DNA of 64,000 nt from Methylobacterium marchantiae (GTDB lineage: Bacteria > Pseudomonadota > Alphaproteobacteria > Rhizobiales > Beijerinckiaceae). The stretch is from assembly GCF_022179405.1 (NCBI RefSeq), contig NZ_BPQT01000006.1:30276-94275 (forward strand), given 5' to 3'. Under the pieces are notes generated by a model, which ran no database searches, was not told the origin of the DNA, and was given only the letters and a program-made list of their open reading frames with translations. Positions 27,382 through 38,774 of this stretch are shown piece after piece (position 1 is the stretch's first letter; each line of letters opens with the position of its first letter). Position numbers and translations under genes: made by a program.

Positions 27382-28917
27382 ATGGTCACCCGCGTCGCCA
27401 CCGTCGCCTTCGAGGGAATCGAGGCGCGCGCCGTCGACGTCCAGGTGCAGATCGCTCCCGGCGCCGTGGTCTTCATGGTGGTGGGACTCGCGGACAAGGC
27501 CGTGGCCGAATCGCGCGAGCGCGTCCGTTCCGCTCTGATCGCCTCCGGGCTGGCGCTGCCGGCCAAGCGCATCACCGTCAATCTGGCGCCGGCGGACCTG
27601 CCCAAGGAGGGCTCGCATTACGACCTGCCGATCGCGCTGGCGGTGATGGCCGCCATCGGGGCGATTCCGGCCGATGCGCTCGCCGGTTATTGCGTCCTCG
27701 GGGAGCTCGCCCTCGACGGCACCATCACGGCGGTGAACGGCGTGCTGCCGGCGGCGATGGCGGCGAATTCTCGGGGTCTCGGTCTGATCTGCCCTGCCGC
27801 CACGGGGCCGGAAGCGGCCTGGGCCGGCGGCGACATGGACGTGCTGGCACCGCGCTCGCTGATCCAGCTCGCCAACCATTTCAAGGGAAGCCAGGTGATG
27901 GCCCGGCCCGAACCGGCCGTCGCCGCGCCCACCGGCCGCCTGCCCGACCTTCGCGACATCAAGGGCCAGGAAGGGGCCAAGCGCGCCCTGGAGATCGCCG
28001 CGGCCGGAGGCCACAACCTCTTGATGAACGGCCCCCCCGGGGCGGGGAAATCGATGCTCGCGGCCCGGCTGCCCTCGATCCTGCCGCCACTCGGCCCGCG
28101 CGAGCTCCTCGAAGTCTCGATGATCCAGTCGGTGGCCGGAGAGCTGAAGGGCGGCGCGCTCTCGAACCGGCGGCCGTTCCGGCAACCGCATCATTCGGCG
28201 TCGATGGCGGCGCTCGTGGGCGGAGGGATCAACGCCCGTCCCGGGGAGGCCTCGCTGGCGCATGGTGGCGTGCTCTTCCTCGACGAATTGCCGGAATTCA
28301 CGCCCCAGGTGCTCGATTCCCTGCGCCAGCCCATGGAGACCGGCGAGGTGATGATCGCCCGCGCCAATCATCGGGTGACCTATCCGGCACGCTTCCAGCT
28401 CGTCGCCGCCATGAATCCATGCCGTTGCGGGCAAGCCCTGGAACCGGGCTATGCCTGCCGGCGCGGCCCCAACGAGCGTTGCGTCGCGCAATACGGGGCA
28501 CGGATCTCGGGACCGCTCCTCGACCGGATCGACCTGCGGATCGAGGTGGGTGCGGTGACGGCGGCCGACCTGATCCTGCCGCCTCCGGCCGAGGGCTCGG
28601 CCGAGACCGCGGCACGTGTCGCGGCGGCCCGCGGGCTACAGATCGAGCGCTTCGCGGCGCACGGCCTGACCGGCGTCGTCACCAACGCGACCTGCCCGGC
28701 GACACTGATCGAGGAGATGGCCGCGCCGGACGCGGATGGCGCGGCGCTGATCCGCGATGCGGCGGAAACAATGCGCCTGTCGGCCAGGGGCTTCCACCGG
28801 GTACTGCGGGTGGCGCGGACCCTGGCGGATCTCGACGGGGAGGAGCGGGTGCGCCGCATCCACCTCGCCGAGGCCCTATCCTATCGCGGCAGGGTCGAGC
28901 GGCCGGTGGCCGCCTGA
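27382..28917 (+). CDS. comM: YifB/ComM-family Mg-chelatase-like AAA+ ATPase
   Basis: A 511-residue protein. The N-terminal Lon-protease-like S5 fold (about 1-170) contains GLADKAVAESRERVR and LPKEGSHYDLPIA. The AAA+ domain has Walker A GPPGAGKSML with K223, Walker B GGVLFLDELPEF, and the NPCRCG motif typical of YifB. A C-terminal helical domain (SARGFHRVLRVARTLADL) ends the protein. ComM acts as a hexameric helicase promoting branch migration during natural transformation in some species. comEC is also present in this window at 51007. The stop nearly abuts that of the convergent manC-like gene. Confidence 0.95.
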   Translation: MVTRVATVAFEGIEARAVDVQVQIAPGAVVFMVVGLADKAVAESRERVRSALIASGLALPAKRITVNLAPADLPKEGSHYDLPIALAVMAAIGAIPADALAGYCVLGELALDGTITAVNGVLPAAMAANSRGLGLICPAATGPEAAWAGGDMDVLAPRSLIQLANHFKGSQVMARPEPAVAAPTGRLPDLRDIKGQEGAKRALEIAAAGGHNLLMNGPPGAGKSMLAARLPSILPPLGPRELLEVSMIQSVAGELKGGALSNRRPFRQPHHSASMAALVGGGINARPGEASLAHGGVLFLDELPEFTPQVLDSLRQPMETGEVMIARANHRVTYPARFQLVAAMNPCRCGQALEPGYACRRGPNERCVAQYGARISGPLLDRIDLRIEVGAVTAADLILPPPAEGSAETAARVAAARGLQIERFAAHGLTGVVTNATCPATLIEEMAAPDADGAALIRDAAETMRLSARGFHRVLRVARTLADLDGEERVRRIHLAEALSYRGRVERPVAA

Positions 28918-28928
28918 CTCCGGGCGGC

Positions 28929-30362
28929 TCAACGCCCGTAGATGTCCTCGACGCGGATGATGTCGTCCTCGCCGGTATAGGATCCGACCTGGACCTCGAT
29001 GAGTTCGAGGGGGATCTTGCCGGGGTTGGTGAGGCGATGCATCGAGCCGATGGGGAGGTAGACCGCCTCGTTCTCGTGAACCAGGACGACGCGCTCGTCC
29101 ACGGTGACCTCGGCGGTGCCGCGCACCACGACCCAGTGCTCGGCCCGGTGGAAATGCTTCTGCAGCGAGAGCCGGCCGCCCGGCGTCACCATGATGCGCT
29201 TCACCTGGAAGCGCTCGCCGATGTCGATGCGCTGGTACCAGCCCCAGGGACGGAACATCCGCCGGTGGGCATCGGCTTCGGGATGAGCCTTCTCGCGCAG
29301 TTGCGTGACCAGCTCCTTGACGAGACCCGCCTTGGCTTTCGAGGTGACGAGGACCGCATCCGGGGTCGAGACCACGACGATGTCGTCGACGCCCACCACG
29401 GCGGTGAGGTGCTCGCCCTCGCTATGGACGAGGCTGCCGCGGGTCTCCACCAGTTCCACCCGCCCGCGCACGGCGTTGCCCAACGCGTCGCGAGGCAGCA
29501 CGTCCCAGACCGCGTCCCAGGTGCCGACATCGGACCAGGCGAACGAGACCGGCAGCACCCCGGCCCGGTCGGTCCGCTCCATCACCGCGTAGTCGATGGA
29601 GGTCTTGGGCGCACGCGCGAAGGCGGCGGCGTCCAGGCGTAGGAAGTCGAGATCCGTGGTCGCGCCGTCGAGGGCCGCACGGGTCGCGGCCAGGATTTCG
29701 GGCGCATAGGTTTCGAGCTCGGCGAGCATCACGTCGGCGCGGAACAGGAAGTAGCCGCTGTTCCACAGGGCACCGTCGGCGATCAGGCTCTCGGCCCCGT
29801 GACGGTTGGGCTTCTCCACGAAGCGACCGACCTCGTAGGCGCCGTCGATGCCCTCGATCGGTGCACCCTTGCGGATGTAGCCGTAGGCGGTGGAGGGGGT
29901 GCCCGGCTCGATCCCCAGCGTCATGATGCGACCGGCACGGGCGCCCTCAGCGGCGGACCGGGCCGCCGCGACGAAGGCCTCGGTGTCGCCGATGACGTGG
30001 TCGGCGGCCAGGATCAGCACCACCGCCTCGGGATCACGACCGGCGGCATGCAGGGCGGCCACCGCCACGGCTGCGGCCGAATCGCGCCGCTCGGGCTCGA
30101 GCACGATATCGGCCTGGACGTCCGCCTGCAGCAACTGCTCGGCCACGATGAAGCGGGCCTCGCTGCTGGTGATCACGGTCGGCCGCGAGAACGCCGCCCC
30201 ATCCGCCACACGCCGGGCCGTGTCCTGGAACGTCGAGCTGTCGGCGCTCACGAGCGGCGTGAACTGCTTCGGCATGCTCTCACGGGAGGCCGGCCACAAT
30301 CGTGTCCCAGACCCTCCGCACAGGATGACCGGATGGATGAGCGGAGAGTATCCTGAGGTCAT
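28929..30362 (-). CDS. manC: Mannose-1-phosphate guanylyltransferase / mannose-6-phosphate isomerase
   Basis: A 477-residue bifunctional enzyme of GDP-mannose synthesis for polysaccharides. The nucleotidyltransferase domain has the GGSGTRLWPASRE signature with a PKQF lysine. FVEKPN follows in the middle. The C-terminal 110 residues form a type II phosphomannose isomerase cupin: PWGWYQRIDIGERFQVKRI, GGRLSLQKHFHRAEHWVVV (read in part) and a metal-binding histidine set. It stands alone between comM and the mutase gene; no other exopolysaccharide genes are nearby. AlgA, XanB and CpsB are alternative names for the family. Confidence 0.93.
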   Translation of the reverse strand: MTSGYSPLIHPVILCGGSGTRLWPASRESMPKQFTPLVSADSSTFQDTARRVADGAAFSRPTVITSSEARFIVAEQLLQADVQADIVLEPERRDSAAAVAVAALHAAGRDPEAVVLILAADHVIGDTEAFVAAARSAAEGARAGRIMTLGIEPGTPSTAYGYIRKGAPIEGIDGAYEVGRFVEKPNRHGAESLIADGALWNSGYFLFRADVMLAELETYAPEILAATRAALDGATTDLDFLRLDAAAFARAPKTSIDYAVMERTDRAGVLPVSFAWSDVGTWDAVWDVLPRDALGNAVRGRVELVETRGSLVHSEGEHLTAVVGVDDIVVVSTPDAVLVTSKAKAGLVKELVTQLREKAHPEADAHRRMFRPWGWYQRIDIGERFQVKRIMVTPGGRLSLQKHFHRAEHWVVVRGTAEVTVDERVVLVHENEAVYLPIGSMHRLTNPGKIPLELIEVQVGSYTGEDDIIRVEDIYGR

Positions 30363-30532
30363 CGACGTCTACTCACAATCTGAAGGTCGACGCGGCGTCG
30401 TACGGTACGATTTTTGGTCGCCGCGCCCGACCATGTCCGAAACGGAAGATGAAATCGAAGCGATAGGGCAAGAGCCGACCGGGCGGCAATGGCTTCGGGA
30501 CGATCCTTCCAACGCTGGGGATACGTCTCCGA

Positions 30533-32701
30533 TCACTCGGCCGCCTGCCGAGCGCTGTAGCCGAGCCTGCCATTCAATTCCTCAATCAGCTTCACCGCGG
30601 CTTCAGCAATCACCGTGCCGGGCGGAAAAATCGCCGAGGCGCCCGCGGCATGGAGGGCGGGATAGTCGCCGGGAGGAATTACGCCGCCGATGACGATCAT
30701 CACGTCTCCGCGACCCTGCTCGGTGAGGGCCGCCTTCAGTTCGGGCACCAGCGTCAGGTGTCCGGCGGCCAGGGACGACACGCCGACGATATGGACGTCG
30801 TTCTCCACCGCCTGACGCGCCGCCTCGGCGGGCGTGGCGAAAAGCGGCCCGATATCCACGTCGAAGCCGAGATCGGCGAAGGCCGAGGCGATCACCTTCT
30901 GGCCGCGGTCGTGGCCGTCCTGGCCCATCTTGGCGACCAGGATGCGCGGGCGGCGCCCATCGTTCTCCTCGAAGGTCTCGACGAGCTGACGAACGGTCTC
31001 GACCACAGGCGACATGCCACCCACCTCCCGCTTGTAGACGCCCGAAATCGAGCGGATCTCGGCCCGATGCCGGCCCCAGGCCTTCTCCAGCGCGTCGGAA
31101 ATCTCGCCGACCGTGGCTTTGGCCCGCGCTGCCTCGACGCCGAGAGCCAACAGGTTGCCCGTGCCGTCCTGCGCCGCCTGGGTGAGGGCCGCGAGCGCCG
31201 CGTCCACATCGGCCTGGTTGCGCTCGGCGCGCAGGCGCTTGAGCTTGTCGATCTGCAGCATGCGGACATTGCCGTTGTCGACGCGCATCAGTTCGATGGC
31301 GCGGTCATCCTCGGGCTTGAACTTGTTGACGCCGACGATGGTCTGGCGCCCGGAATCGATCCGGGCCTGGGCGCGGGCAGCCGCCTCCTCGATGCGCAGC
31401 TTGGGGATGCCGGCCTCGATCGCCTTGGCCATCCCGCCGAGTTCCTCCACTTCGCGGAGGTGCTCCCAGGCGCGGGTGACGATGTCCTGGGTGAGTTTCT
31501 CGACGTAGTAGGACCCGCCCCACGGATCGACGATGCGCGTCGTGCCGCTCTCCTGCTGCAGGAAGAGCTGGGTATTGCGGGCGATACGCGCCGAAAAATC
31601 GGTGGGCAGCGCCAGCGCCTCGTCGAGGGCGTTGGTGTGGAGGGATTGCGTGCCCCCTTGCGTCGCCGCCATCGCCTCGATGCAGGTGCGGGTGACGTTG
31701 TTGAACACGTCCTGCGCGGTGAGCGACCAGCCGGAGGTCTGGCTATGGGTGCGCAGGGGCAGCGATTTGTCGGTTTTGGGCTCGAACTCCTTCACGAGCT
31801 TGGCCCAGATCAGGCGCGCGGCCCGCATCTTGGCGATCTCCATGAAGAAGTTCGTCGAGATCGCCCAGAAGAACGACAGGCGTGGGGCGAACTTGTCGAT
31901 AGTCAGACCGGCGGCGAGGCCGGCCTTGATGTACTCGACGCCGTCGGCCAGCGTGTAGGCGAGTTCGAGGTCGTTCGTCGCTCCGGCTTCCTGCATGTGA
32001 TAGCCGGAGATCGAGATCGAGTTGAACTTCGGCATGTGCTGGGAGGTGTAGGCAAAGATGTCGCCGATGATCCGCATCGAACCCGCCGGGGGATAGATGT
32101 AGGTGTTGCGGACCATGAACTCCTTCAGGATGTCGTTCTGGATCGTGCCGGCGAGTTTTTCCGGCGGGACGCCCTGCTCCTCGGCGGCCACGATGTAGAG
32201 GGCGAGGATCGGCAGCACGGCCCCGTTCATCGTCATCGAGACGGTCATCTCGTCGAGGGGGATGCCCGAGAACAGGGTGCGCATGTCGTAGATCGAGTCG
32301 ATCGCGACGCCCGCCATGCCGACATCGCCCGAGACGCGCGGATGGTCGGAATCGTAGCCGCGGTGCGTGGCGAGATCGAAGGCCACCGACAGCCCTTTCT
32401 GCCCGGCGGCGAGGTTGCGCCGGTAGAAGGCGTTCGAATCCTCGGCCGTGGAGAAGCCGGCATATTGCCGGATGGTCCAGGGCTGGGTGACGTACATGGT
32501 CGGGTACGGACCGCGCAGATACGGAGCCACGCCCGGATAGGTGTTCAGGAACTCGATGCCCTCACGATCCTCGGGCCCGTAGACGCCCTTCACCGGAATG
32601 CCTTCCGGGGTCATCCAGGGTTCGCCGATCGGGGGAACCGGCGCCACGAAAGCGTCTGCCGCATAAGGGACGGTCGCGAAATCAGGGATACGGGACGTCA
32701 T
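30533..32701 (-). CDS. mcmA: Methylmalonyl-CoA mutase, large (catalytic) subunit
   Basis: A 722-residue adenosylcobalamin enzyme interconverting (R)-methylmalonyl-CoA and succinyl-CoA. The ATG at 32701 fits the family start. The TIM-barrel part has [21 protein letters not shown] (in pieces), the substrate-binding [12 protein letters not shown], and [12 protein letters not shown]. The C-terminal B12 domain carries the base-off motif DGHDRGQ with the cobalt-ligand histidine near residue 596, followed by GVSSLAAGH and GGVIPPGDY. The small subunit gene is not adjacent. In methylotrophs of this group the reaction closes the ethylmalonyl-CoA pathway for glyoxylate regeneration. Confidence 0.96.
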   Translation of the reverse strand: MTSRIPDFATVPYAADAFVAPVPPIGEPWMTPEGIPVKGVYGPEDREGIEFLNTYPGVAPYLRGPYPTMYVTQPWTIRQYAGFSTAEDSNAFYRRNLAAGQKGLSVAFDLATHRGYDSDHPRVSGDVGMAGVAIDSIYDMRTLFSGIPLDEMTVSMTMNGAVLPILALYIVAAEEQGVPPEKLAGTIQNDILKEFMVRNTYIYPPAGSMRIIGDIFAYTSQHMPKFNSISISGYHMQEAGATNDLELAYTLADGVEYIKAGLAAGLTIDKFAPRLSFFWAISTNFFMEIAKMRAARLIWAKLVKEFEPKTDKSLPLRTHSQTSGWSLTAQDVFNNVTRTCIEAMAATQGGTQSLHTNALDEALALPTDFSARIARNTQLFLQQESGTTRIVDPWGGSYYVEKLTQDIVTRAWEHLREVEELGGMAKAIEAGIPKLRIEEAAARAQARIDSGRQTIVGVNKFKPEDDRAIELMRVDNGNVRMLQIDKLKRLRAERNQADVDAALAALTQAAQDGTGNLLALGVEAARAKATVGEISDALEKAWGRHRAEIRSISGVYKREVGGMSPVVETVRQLVETFEENDGRRPRILVAKMGQDGHDRGQKVIASAFADLGFDVDIGPLFATPAEAARQAVENDVHIVGVSSLAAGHLTLVPELKAALTEQGRGDVMIVIGGVIPPGDYPALHAAGASAIFPPGTVIAEAAVKLIEELNGRLGYSARQAAE

Positions 32702-32808
32702 GTGATCGAACTCGTGCGGCGGCGTTTCGCAGCGCATTATAATGAAGCCCCGGCTTCGGGCTATCCCTCTCAAATCCATTTTGAGAAACAGAGTCGAACA
32801 AGCGTCGA

Positions 32809-33246
32809 TCAGGGACGACGATATCTCGGCGCCGGTCCGGATCGGCCATCGAGCCATCGCACGCGCTCGTCGATCAGTTCGCGCAGCTTGTCGCGCCGCC
32901 CGGAACTGCTCCAGCACGTGTCTGGAAGGCTCGGCGCCTCTCCTTCCATGGCGCCCACGACGGCGAGGACGACGAGCAGGAGGGCGAGGAGAAGCCCGGC
33001 CACGATCGGCCAGGCGAAGCAGAGACCGACCAGCACGGCGAGACCACCCTTGAGGACGAGGGACCCGGCGAGCTTCAGCTTCACCAGCGCCGCGAAGCTC
33101 GCGCCGCCGCCGACGAGCCCCCTGGCACCCCGCATGAGCGTGACGCGCAGGCGGCGCCGTTCGAGGAGAGCCTGGAGGCGTGCCAGGTGACGCCGCACGC
33201 GGCGTGCCTCAGGGTCTGCGTCGTCGGAGAGAATCTGGATCGTCAC
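32809..33246 (-). CDS. Small membrane protein of unknown function
   Basis: A 145-residue protein. I chose the GTG at 33246 ([17 protein letters not shown]), which has GAGGGA eight bases upstream; the frame is open further 5' but without a better start. A basic, helical first half ([20 protein letters not shown]) is followed by two adjacent hydrophobic segments (about 82-125) rich in Leu, Val and Ala. The C-terminus ([20 protein letters not shown]) is amphipathic. I do not recognise the family. It lies 107 bp upstream of mcmA on the same strand and may be co-transcribed with it. Confidence 0.55.
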   Translation of the reverse strand: MTIQILSDDADPEARRVRRHLARLQALLERRRLRVTLMRGARGLVGGGASFAALVKLKLAGSLVLKGGLAVLVGLCFAWPIVAGLLLALLLVVLAVVGAMEGEAPSLPDTCWSSSGRRDKLRELIDERVRWLDGRSGPAPRYRRP

Positions 33247-33593
33247 GCCGTCGGTCCCTCGCAGGATCGATAGGGTGTAGCCTCGATCGGGGGTTCGCCT
33301 CCAGGCATGGCAGGGGCGAGGTCGCACAGACCACGGATTGCTCCGATCACCGGCATCCGGCGAAAGCGCCGCACTCATCGGCATCCCGACGCGCGTCCGG
33401 CTCCCTCGAGACCCGTCACCGTTCGAAACAGTGGAGGCCTTCGAAAAGCCGGGTCACCGCAACGATCCGGCCGCAGCGCTGTCGGAGGGTGGCAAGGGAC
33501 CGGGACGTTTTTCGGATAATCCCGGCCGGTTTTCTTCAAACTTCGGCAAGGGCTCGTCTTTTAGGTGAGTCCGATCCTCGGAGAACCCCATCC
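33247..33593. other. Intergenic region, no gene seen
   Basis: 347 bp between the divergent GTG-started membrane-protein gene and the 66-residue protein gene. It must hold both promoters, but no clear -35/-10 pair, hairpin or repeat stands out. Confidence 0.4.
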
Positions 33594-33794
33594 ATGAGCG
33601 ATTCCATTGCCGGCCTCGCGCAGTCGATCGTGTCGAGCCAGAGCGCGGCCACGAGCGGGACGATACAGTCCATCTTCCTGAAGAAGCAGGCCGAGGGCGA
33701 TCAGGCCATCGCCCAGCTGGTGCAGCAGAGCGCGGAATCGCAGAAAGCCGTGCTTCCTGAAGGGCAGGGCGTCGTGGTGGACCGTCTGGCCTGA
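33594..33794 (+). CDS. 66-residue YjfB-like small protein
   Basis: A 66-residue soluble protein, start ATG 33594 with GGAG ten bases upstream. The pattern (an N-terminal SIAGLAQSIVSSQSA helix, a middle polar helix and a C-terminal hydrophobic VVVDRLA) resembles the YjfB family, described as putative motility proteins. The match is from general pattern only. It stands alone with no flagellar genes near, so any motility link is unproven. Confidence 0.6.
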   Translation: MSDSIAGLAQSIVSSQSAATSGTIQSIFLKKQAEGDQAIAQLVQQSAESQKAVLPEGQGVVVDRLA

Positions 33795-34007
33795 GGCCTG
33801 TCCGCCCGAAGCGGCATGACGTGCCGACACGGCATGATCCCTCGGCTCTCGTCGGACGGAGCGGAGGATCCGGCATGTCGTCGTCGAGGCTGCGCGGCGC
33901 GGTCGATTCCGCGCCGGCGGCGAGGTCGTTTCGACCTTTGCCGAGACACACTCGGCGAATGCGGATGCGACAGACTTGAACCGAACTAATCCGGGTCGAT
34001 CGGCCGA

Positions 34008-34223
34008 TCAGTTCAGGTAGGTGCGGATCCAGTTCGGGGAGAGGATTTCGCCCTCCTCGGTGATGATCCAGGGCTGCTTGGCCGGGTCGGTCAGGGCACC
34101 GGCGGCGGCTTCGATCGCCTCGCGAAGGGTGTCGTAGCGCGCGGGCTGTGCCAGCGGTGCCGGGACGGGAGCCGTCCGCCAGATCGTCAGATCGGCAGGA
34201 CGTTCGAGGGCTTCGGTTTCCAT
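34008..34223 (-). CDS. Small conserved-looking protein of unknown function
   Basis: A 71-residue acidic protein from the ATG at 34223, which has AAGGA about ten bases upstream. The frame is open to 34397 but the added residues look non-coding. The C-terminal part (YDTLREAIEAAAGALTDPAKQ, here 21 residues shortened in mind, then WIITEEGEILSPNWI) has the look of a small regulatory or DUF protein common in Methylobacteriaceae. No signal or membrane segment is seen. No operon partner; function unknown. Confidence 0.6.
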   Translation of the reverse strand: METEALERPADLTIWRTAPVPAPLAQPARYDTLREAIEAAAGALTDPAKQPWIITEEGEILSPNWIRTYLN

Positions 34224-34647
34224 GTCTATGTTTTCCTTGAACCTGAGAGGGTCGTTCCCCGCGGGTCTGTCCGGTTGCCCGAACATTCGGGCCAACCAGC
34301 GCGGGACGTGTTTCCGTGAGAATGGAAGCATCTCTAGGGCAGCTTTGCGATCAATTTGGGCACAGTCACAAAGACGGTAACCATCTCGATTTTCCATCCC
34401 CCGCCCTAAGCATCACGTTTTCGACACAAAGCTTACGGCGGCCGCCCCGGGACGCCCTCTTTTTCGAATGAAGAGTGGTGAATTCCAGTGCTGATCTAGT
34501 CTGTAGCCTGTGGGTCGGGGCAAAGCGGTGTGCCTGCGCACCCGGACCGTCCCGCCCGTGAGACCAGTTGAACGGAGAGCGATGACCGACCAGTTAATGC
34601 GGCGGGCAATGCCCGGATTTTTCCCAAAGCCTTGAAGGGGATGTGAC
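34224..34647. other. Intergenic region, no gene seen
   Basis: 424 bp between the 71-residue protein gene and the protease gene, on diverging strands. It is lower in GC than its surroundings, as promoter regions often are. No convincing coding frame, repeat or hairpin was found. Confidence 0.4.
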
Positions 34648-35781
<1,134 letters not shown>

Positions 35782-35881
35782 GGCTTTTGCCGCGTCTCGT
35801 GTCGCGTCGGCCCCTTCCGTTGGGGTAGGATCCCCCGCAGCGTGATAGTCCCGCACGATCAGAACCAAGCAAGAAACAACG

Positions 35882-36139
35882 ATGACGGCGATGTCCCGCG
35901 TTCCCCAGTTCCTCGTCTGCGTCGGCCTGACGCTCGGCGCGCCGCCAGTCCAGGCGGGCGACGGAGCGCGGCGCCTGTGCCCGGACGATGCACCCGAAGG
36001 TGTGCGCCTGCCTCCGCGAGACGGGTGTCCGGGTGGGAGCCCGTCCCGTCGACGCTCCGACGGCGAGTTCCACGAGGTCGGCGGGTTCAAGGTCCGGGTC
36101 GGCGGCCGGGTGACGCTCGATCATGACATGCGCCGATGA
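35882..36139 (+). CDS. Small exported protein of unknown function
   Basis: An 85-residue protein with a likely signal peptide (to about residue 25, VQAGDG). A cysteine pair (RRLCPDDAP and RDGCPGG) could form a disulfide in the periplasm. The C-terminal FHEVGGFKVRVGGRVTLDHDMRR has a beta-strand pattern. An ATG three codons on (35891) is equally plausible. The stop overlaps the next gene's ATG in an ATGA at 36136, so it is co-translated with the DnaJ-domain gene. I do not recognise the family. Confidence 0.6.
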   Translation: MTAMSRVPQFLVCVGLTLGAPPVQAGDGARRLCPDDAPEGVRLPPRDGCPGGSPSRRRSDGEFHEVGGFKVRVGGRVTLDHDMRR

Positions 36140-36849
36140 CGATCCTCGCCGCCATCGTCGCCCTCTTCGTCCTGTGGTGGTACGTCAAGGACGCCAAGCC
36201 GCGTCTCGCCCGGCGTCTCGGGCGGCTGATCACGCCGCGCGTGGTGAGGCGGGCCGGTGGCTACGCGCTTCTGGCTTTGGCAGGTGTGGCGGCCGTTCGC
36301 GGCAGGATCGAGCTGGCGATCCTGTTCGGCGGCGTCGCCTTCTGGTTTCTCGACGGCGTCGATGCCCTCGCCACCCGCCTGCGCGGGATGCTTCCACGCG
36401 CATCCGTGTCGCGACCGTCGATCGTGCTGTTCGAGGTCCTGCCCGACGGGCGGACGGCGGACGGGATCGTGCAGATCGGCCCTTATGCCGGGCATCGGTT
36501 GTCGGAACTGCCCGAGCCGGCCTTGATCCAGATCCTCGCGGTGTGCCGCAAGGTCGATCGCATCGCCGCGCGCCGGCTACAGACGTATCTCGACGGCAGA
36601 TCGGCCGCCGGGCGTGTAGACGCTGAGCGAGATGCCGACCCGCGGCCGCGCCGTCCGGCGAATCCAGGGGCGATGACGCAGGAGGAGGCCCACCAGATCC
36701 TGGGGCTTCAGGGCGGGGCGACCCTGCAGCAGATCCGCACGGCTCATCGCACGCTGATGAAACGGTGGCATCCCGACCAGGGCGGAACGGTCGAGGGGGC
36801 GGCGCGCATCAACGCGGCCCGAGACAGGCTTTTGGACCGACATCGCTGA
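36136..36849 (+). CDS. Membrane-anchored DnaJ-domain protein
   Basis: A 237-residue protein. One hydrophobic segment at the very N-terminus (TILAAIVALFVLWWYV) and two more at about 42-75 place it in the membrane. The middle part (IVLFEVLPDGRTADGIVQIGPYAG in pieces) is a family-specific region. The last 60 residues are a J domain with QEEAHQILGLQ, AHRTLMKRWHPDQGG including the HPD tripeptide, and INAARDRLL. J domains stimulate the ATPase of DnaK-type Hsp70. The membrane form suggests recruiting DnaK to the envelope. It is translationally coupled to the upstream small exported protein. Confidence 0.88.
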   Translation: MTILAAIVALFVLWWYVKDAKPRLARRLGRLITPRVVRRAGGYALLALAGVAAVRGRIELAILFGGVAFWFLDGVDALATRLRGMLPRASVSRPSIVLFEVLPDGRTADGIVQIGPYAGHRLSELPEPALIQILAVCRKVDRIAARRLQTYLDGRSAAGRVDAERDADPRPRRPANPGAMTQEEAHQILGLQGGATLQQIRTAHRTLMKRWHPDQGGTVEGAARINAARDRLLDRHR

Positions 36850-36989
36850 TACTCCACGCGCGTTGCCAGAAAAATGATCGAGTCGAACCTGTCGGCAAAC
36901 GGCCGCAGGGTTCGACGAGGGCACGAACGGCGCCATCGTCGATGTCGGCAGAATCGTCCCGTCCCTGGTGACGGAAGCGGAACCTCGGC

Positions 36990-38480
36990 TCAGCTCCGCG
37001 TCGCGAAGCAGTTGAAGCCGTTGCGCTTCAGGGTCGAGCAGGCGTCCTGCGCGGCTTCCTGCTCGGCGAAGCCCGAGAACCTGGCGCGGTAGAGGGTGGC
37101 GCCGCCATGCTCGACCTTGACGGTGTAGGGCGAGGCCTTGGAGAGCGCGCTGCCGGCACGGCTGCGCGCATCCGAGAGCATCGACTTCGCCTTGTCCTCG
37201 TCGTCCATCGCGCCGAGCTGGATCACCCAGGCGGTGGGCGTCACCTTGGTGCCGGGCGAAACCTTGGCGGCCGGTTCGGCACGGGGGCCGTCGACGGAGG
37301 CGAGCCGGGCGTCGGTCTTGCCGCTGGCGGAGACCTTCGCGCCCGGGAAGGTGACCGGCGCGGCGGTGGGGGCATAGGCCTGGGCCGAGGCCGGGAGGGC
37401 GCCGGTCCGCCACTTGGCGCCGGCGCTGCCCGGCGTCGTGGTCTGGCGCGGGCTGATGTCGAGGGGCTGGGTCGAGGCGGTGGTCTCGACCTCGGCATCG
37501 TCGTCATCGGCCGAGGCGACCTGGGTGCGGGTCCGCGAGGTGGCGTCGGCGACGACGGCCGGACGACCGCGCTCGGCGACCTCCGTCACCGCCGGGGTCT
37601 GGCGGTTGCCGGCAAAGGCGCGGGGCAGGCTGTTGCGCACCAGGTCGGCCATGATCCGGTCGCGGCTGGCGCCCGACTTGCCGCCGAGCACGATCGCCAC
37701 GATCTGGCGGTCGTCGGACTTGGCGGCCGTCATCAGGTTGAAGCCCGAATCGCGCGTGTATCCGGTCTTGATTCCGTCGACGCCCTCGACATTGCCGAGC
37801 AGGCGGTTGTGGTTGCCGATGACCCGGCCGCGGAAGGCGAAGGAGCGGGTCTGGAAGTACTTGTAGTAGCGCGGGAAGCGGTCCTGGATCGCGCGGGCGA
37901 GGATCGTCAGGTCGCGCGCCGTGGTGATCTGGTCCGCGTCGGGCAGGCCGGAGGCGTTGGCGTAATGGGTCCGCGTCATGCCCAGGGCCTGCGCCTTGCG
38001 GGTCATCATCTCGGCGAATTTCGGCTCCGAACCGGCGATGTTCTCGCCGATGGCGCAGGCCACGTCGTTGGCGGATTTCGTCACGATCGCCTTGATCGCG
38101 TCCTCGACCTCGATCGTCGAGCCGGGCCGAAGGCCGAGCTTCGACGGGGATTGCGCGGCGGCGAAGCTCGAGATGGTCAGGGGTGAATCGAGGTTGAAGC
38201 GACCGCGCTCGAGCTGCTCGAACAGCATGTAGAGCGTCATCACCTTGGTGATCGAGGCGGGATGGCGCAGGGAATCCTCGTTGACCGCATGCAGGGTGCG
38301 GCCGGTCTTCACGTCGATCACCATGGCAGCGTAGGGCGGGTTGTAGCCTCCACCGCTGCGATGGTGATGTCCGCGCCGGGCATCCGCCGGTGACGCGATC
38401 GCCGAGAGGACAGCGGCCGCCGCGATGAGGGCCGGCAGGCCATGGGTCGTCCGGAGGCGACTCGGAACGCTACGCATCAC
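36990..38480 (-). CDS. D-alanyl-D-alanine carboxypeptidase (PBP5/6 type) with C-terminal SPOR domain
   Basis: A 496-residue periplasmic peptidoglycan enzyme (peptidase S11) that trims the terminal D-Ala of pentapeptide stems. A signal peptide ends near residue 34 (SPADA). The catalytic motifs are S76-I-T-K79, S136-A-N and K238-T-G. After the penicillin-binding domain (about 45-280), a long Ala/Pro/Thr-rich linker leads to a SPOR domain in the last 80 residues (WVIQLGAMDDEDKAKSML, then YRARFSGFAEQEAAQDAC). SPOR domains bind denuded glycan strands at the division septum, so this enzyme is likely septal. It is a single-gene unit. Confidence 0.93.
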   Translation of the reverse strand: MMRSVPSRLRTTHGLPALIAAAAVLSAIASPADARRGHHHRSGGGYNPPYAAMVIDVKTGRTLHAVNEDSLRHPASITKVMTLYMLFEQLERGRFNLDSPLTISSFAAAQSPSKLGLRPGSTIEVEDAIKAIVTKSANDVACAIGENIAGSEPKFAEMMTRKAQALGMTRTHYANASGLPDADQITTARDLTILARAIQDRFPRYYKYFQTRSFAFRGRVIGNHNRLLGNVEGVDGIKTGYTRDSGFNLMTAAKSDDRQIVAIVLGGKSGASRDRIMADLVRNSLPRAFAGNRQTPAVTEVAERGRPAVVADATSRTRTQVASADDDDAEVETTASTQPLDISPRQTTTPGSAGAKWRTGALPASAQAYAPTAAPVTFPGAKVSASGKTDARLASVDGPRAEPAAKVSPGTKVTPTAWVIQLGAMDDEDKAKSMLSDARSRAGSALSKASPYTVKVEHGGATLYRARFSGFAEQEAAQDACSTLKRNGFNCFATRS

Positions 38481-38774
38481 GACTTACTGCCCTCGACGAC
38501 CGATCGATGACCGGCTTGCACTGCACCATCACTGCGAGAGGCGGGCTCGCCGCCGTTACCTCGCAACATCTGTCAATCAGGCTAGGTCGACGCGGTTACG
38601 GCCCGGTTAATGCGTTCACAACTAATCGAGCGATTTTGTTGCAGTGCAACATAGATCTTGACGTCACATGCTGCATCGCACATAGAACGCGTGCTGGTCG
38701 ATCCTGCGAGTCGGGGGAGCGGCCTTGTCGATGTCCGGCTCCAGAGGAATGCCCGAGAGGGCATCTTGCATCTC

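Noticed and set aside
30650-33190. A very long plus-strand open frame opposite the mutase gene
   Set aside because: It mirrors the codon pattern of mcmA on the other strand and has no domain. Antisense artefact.
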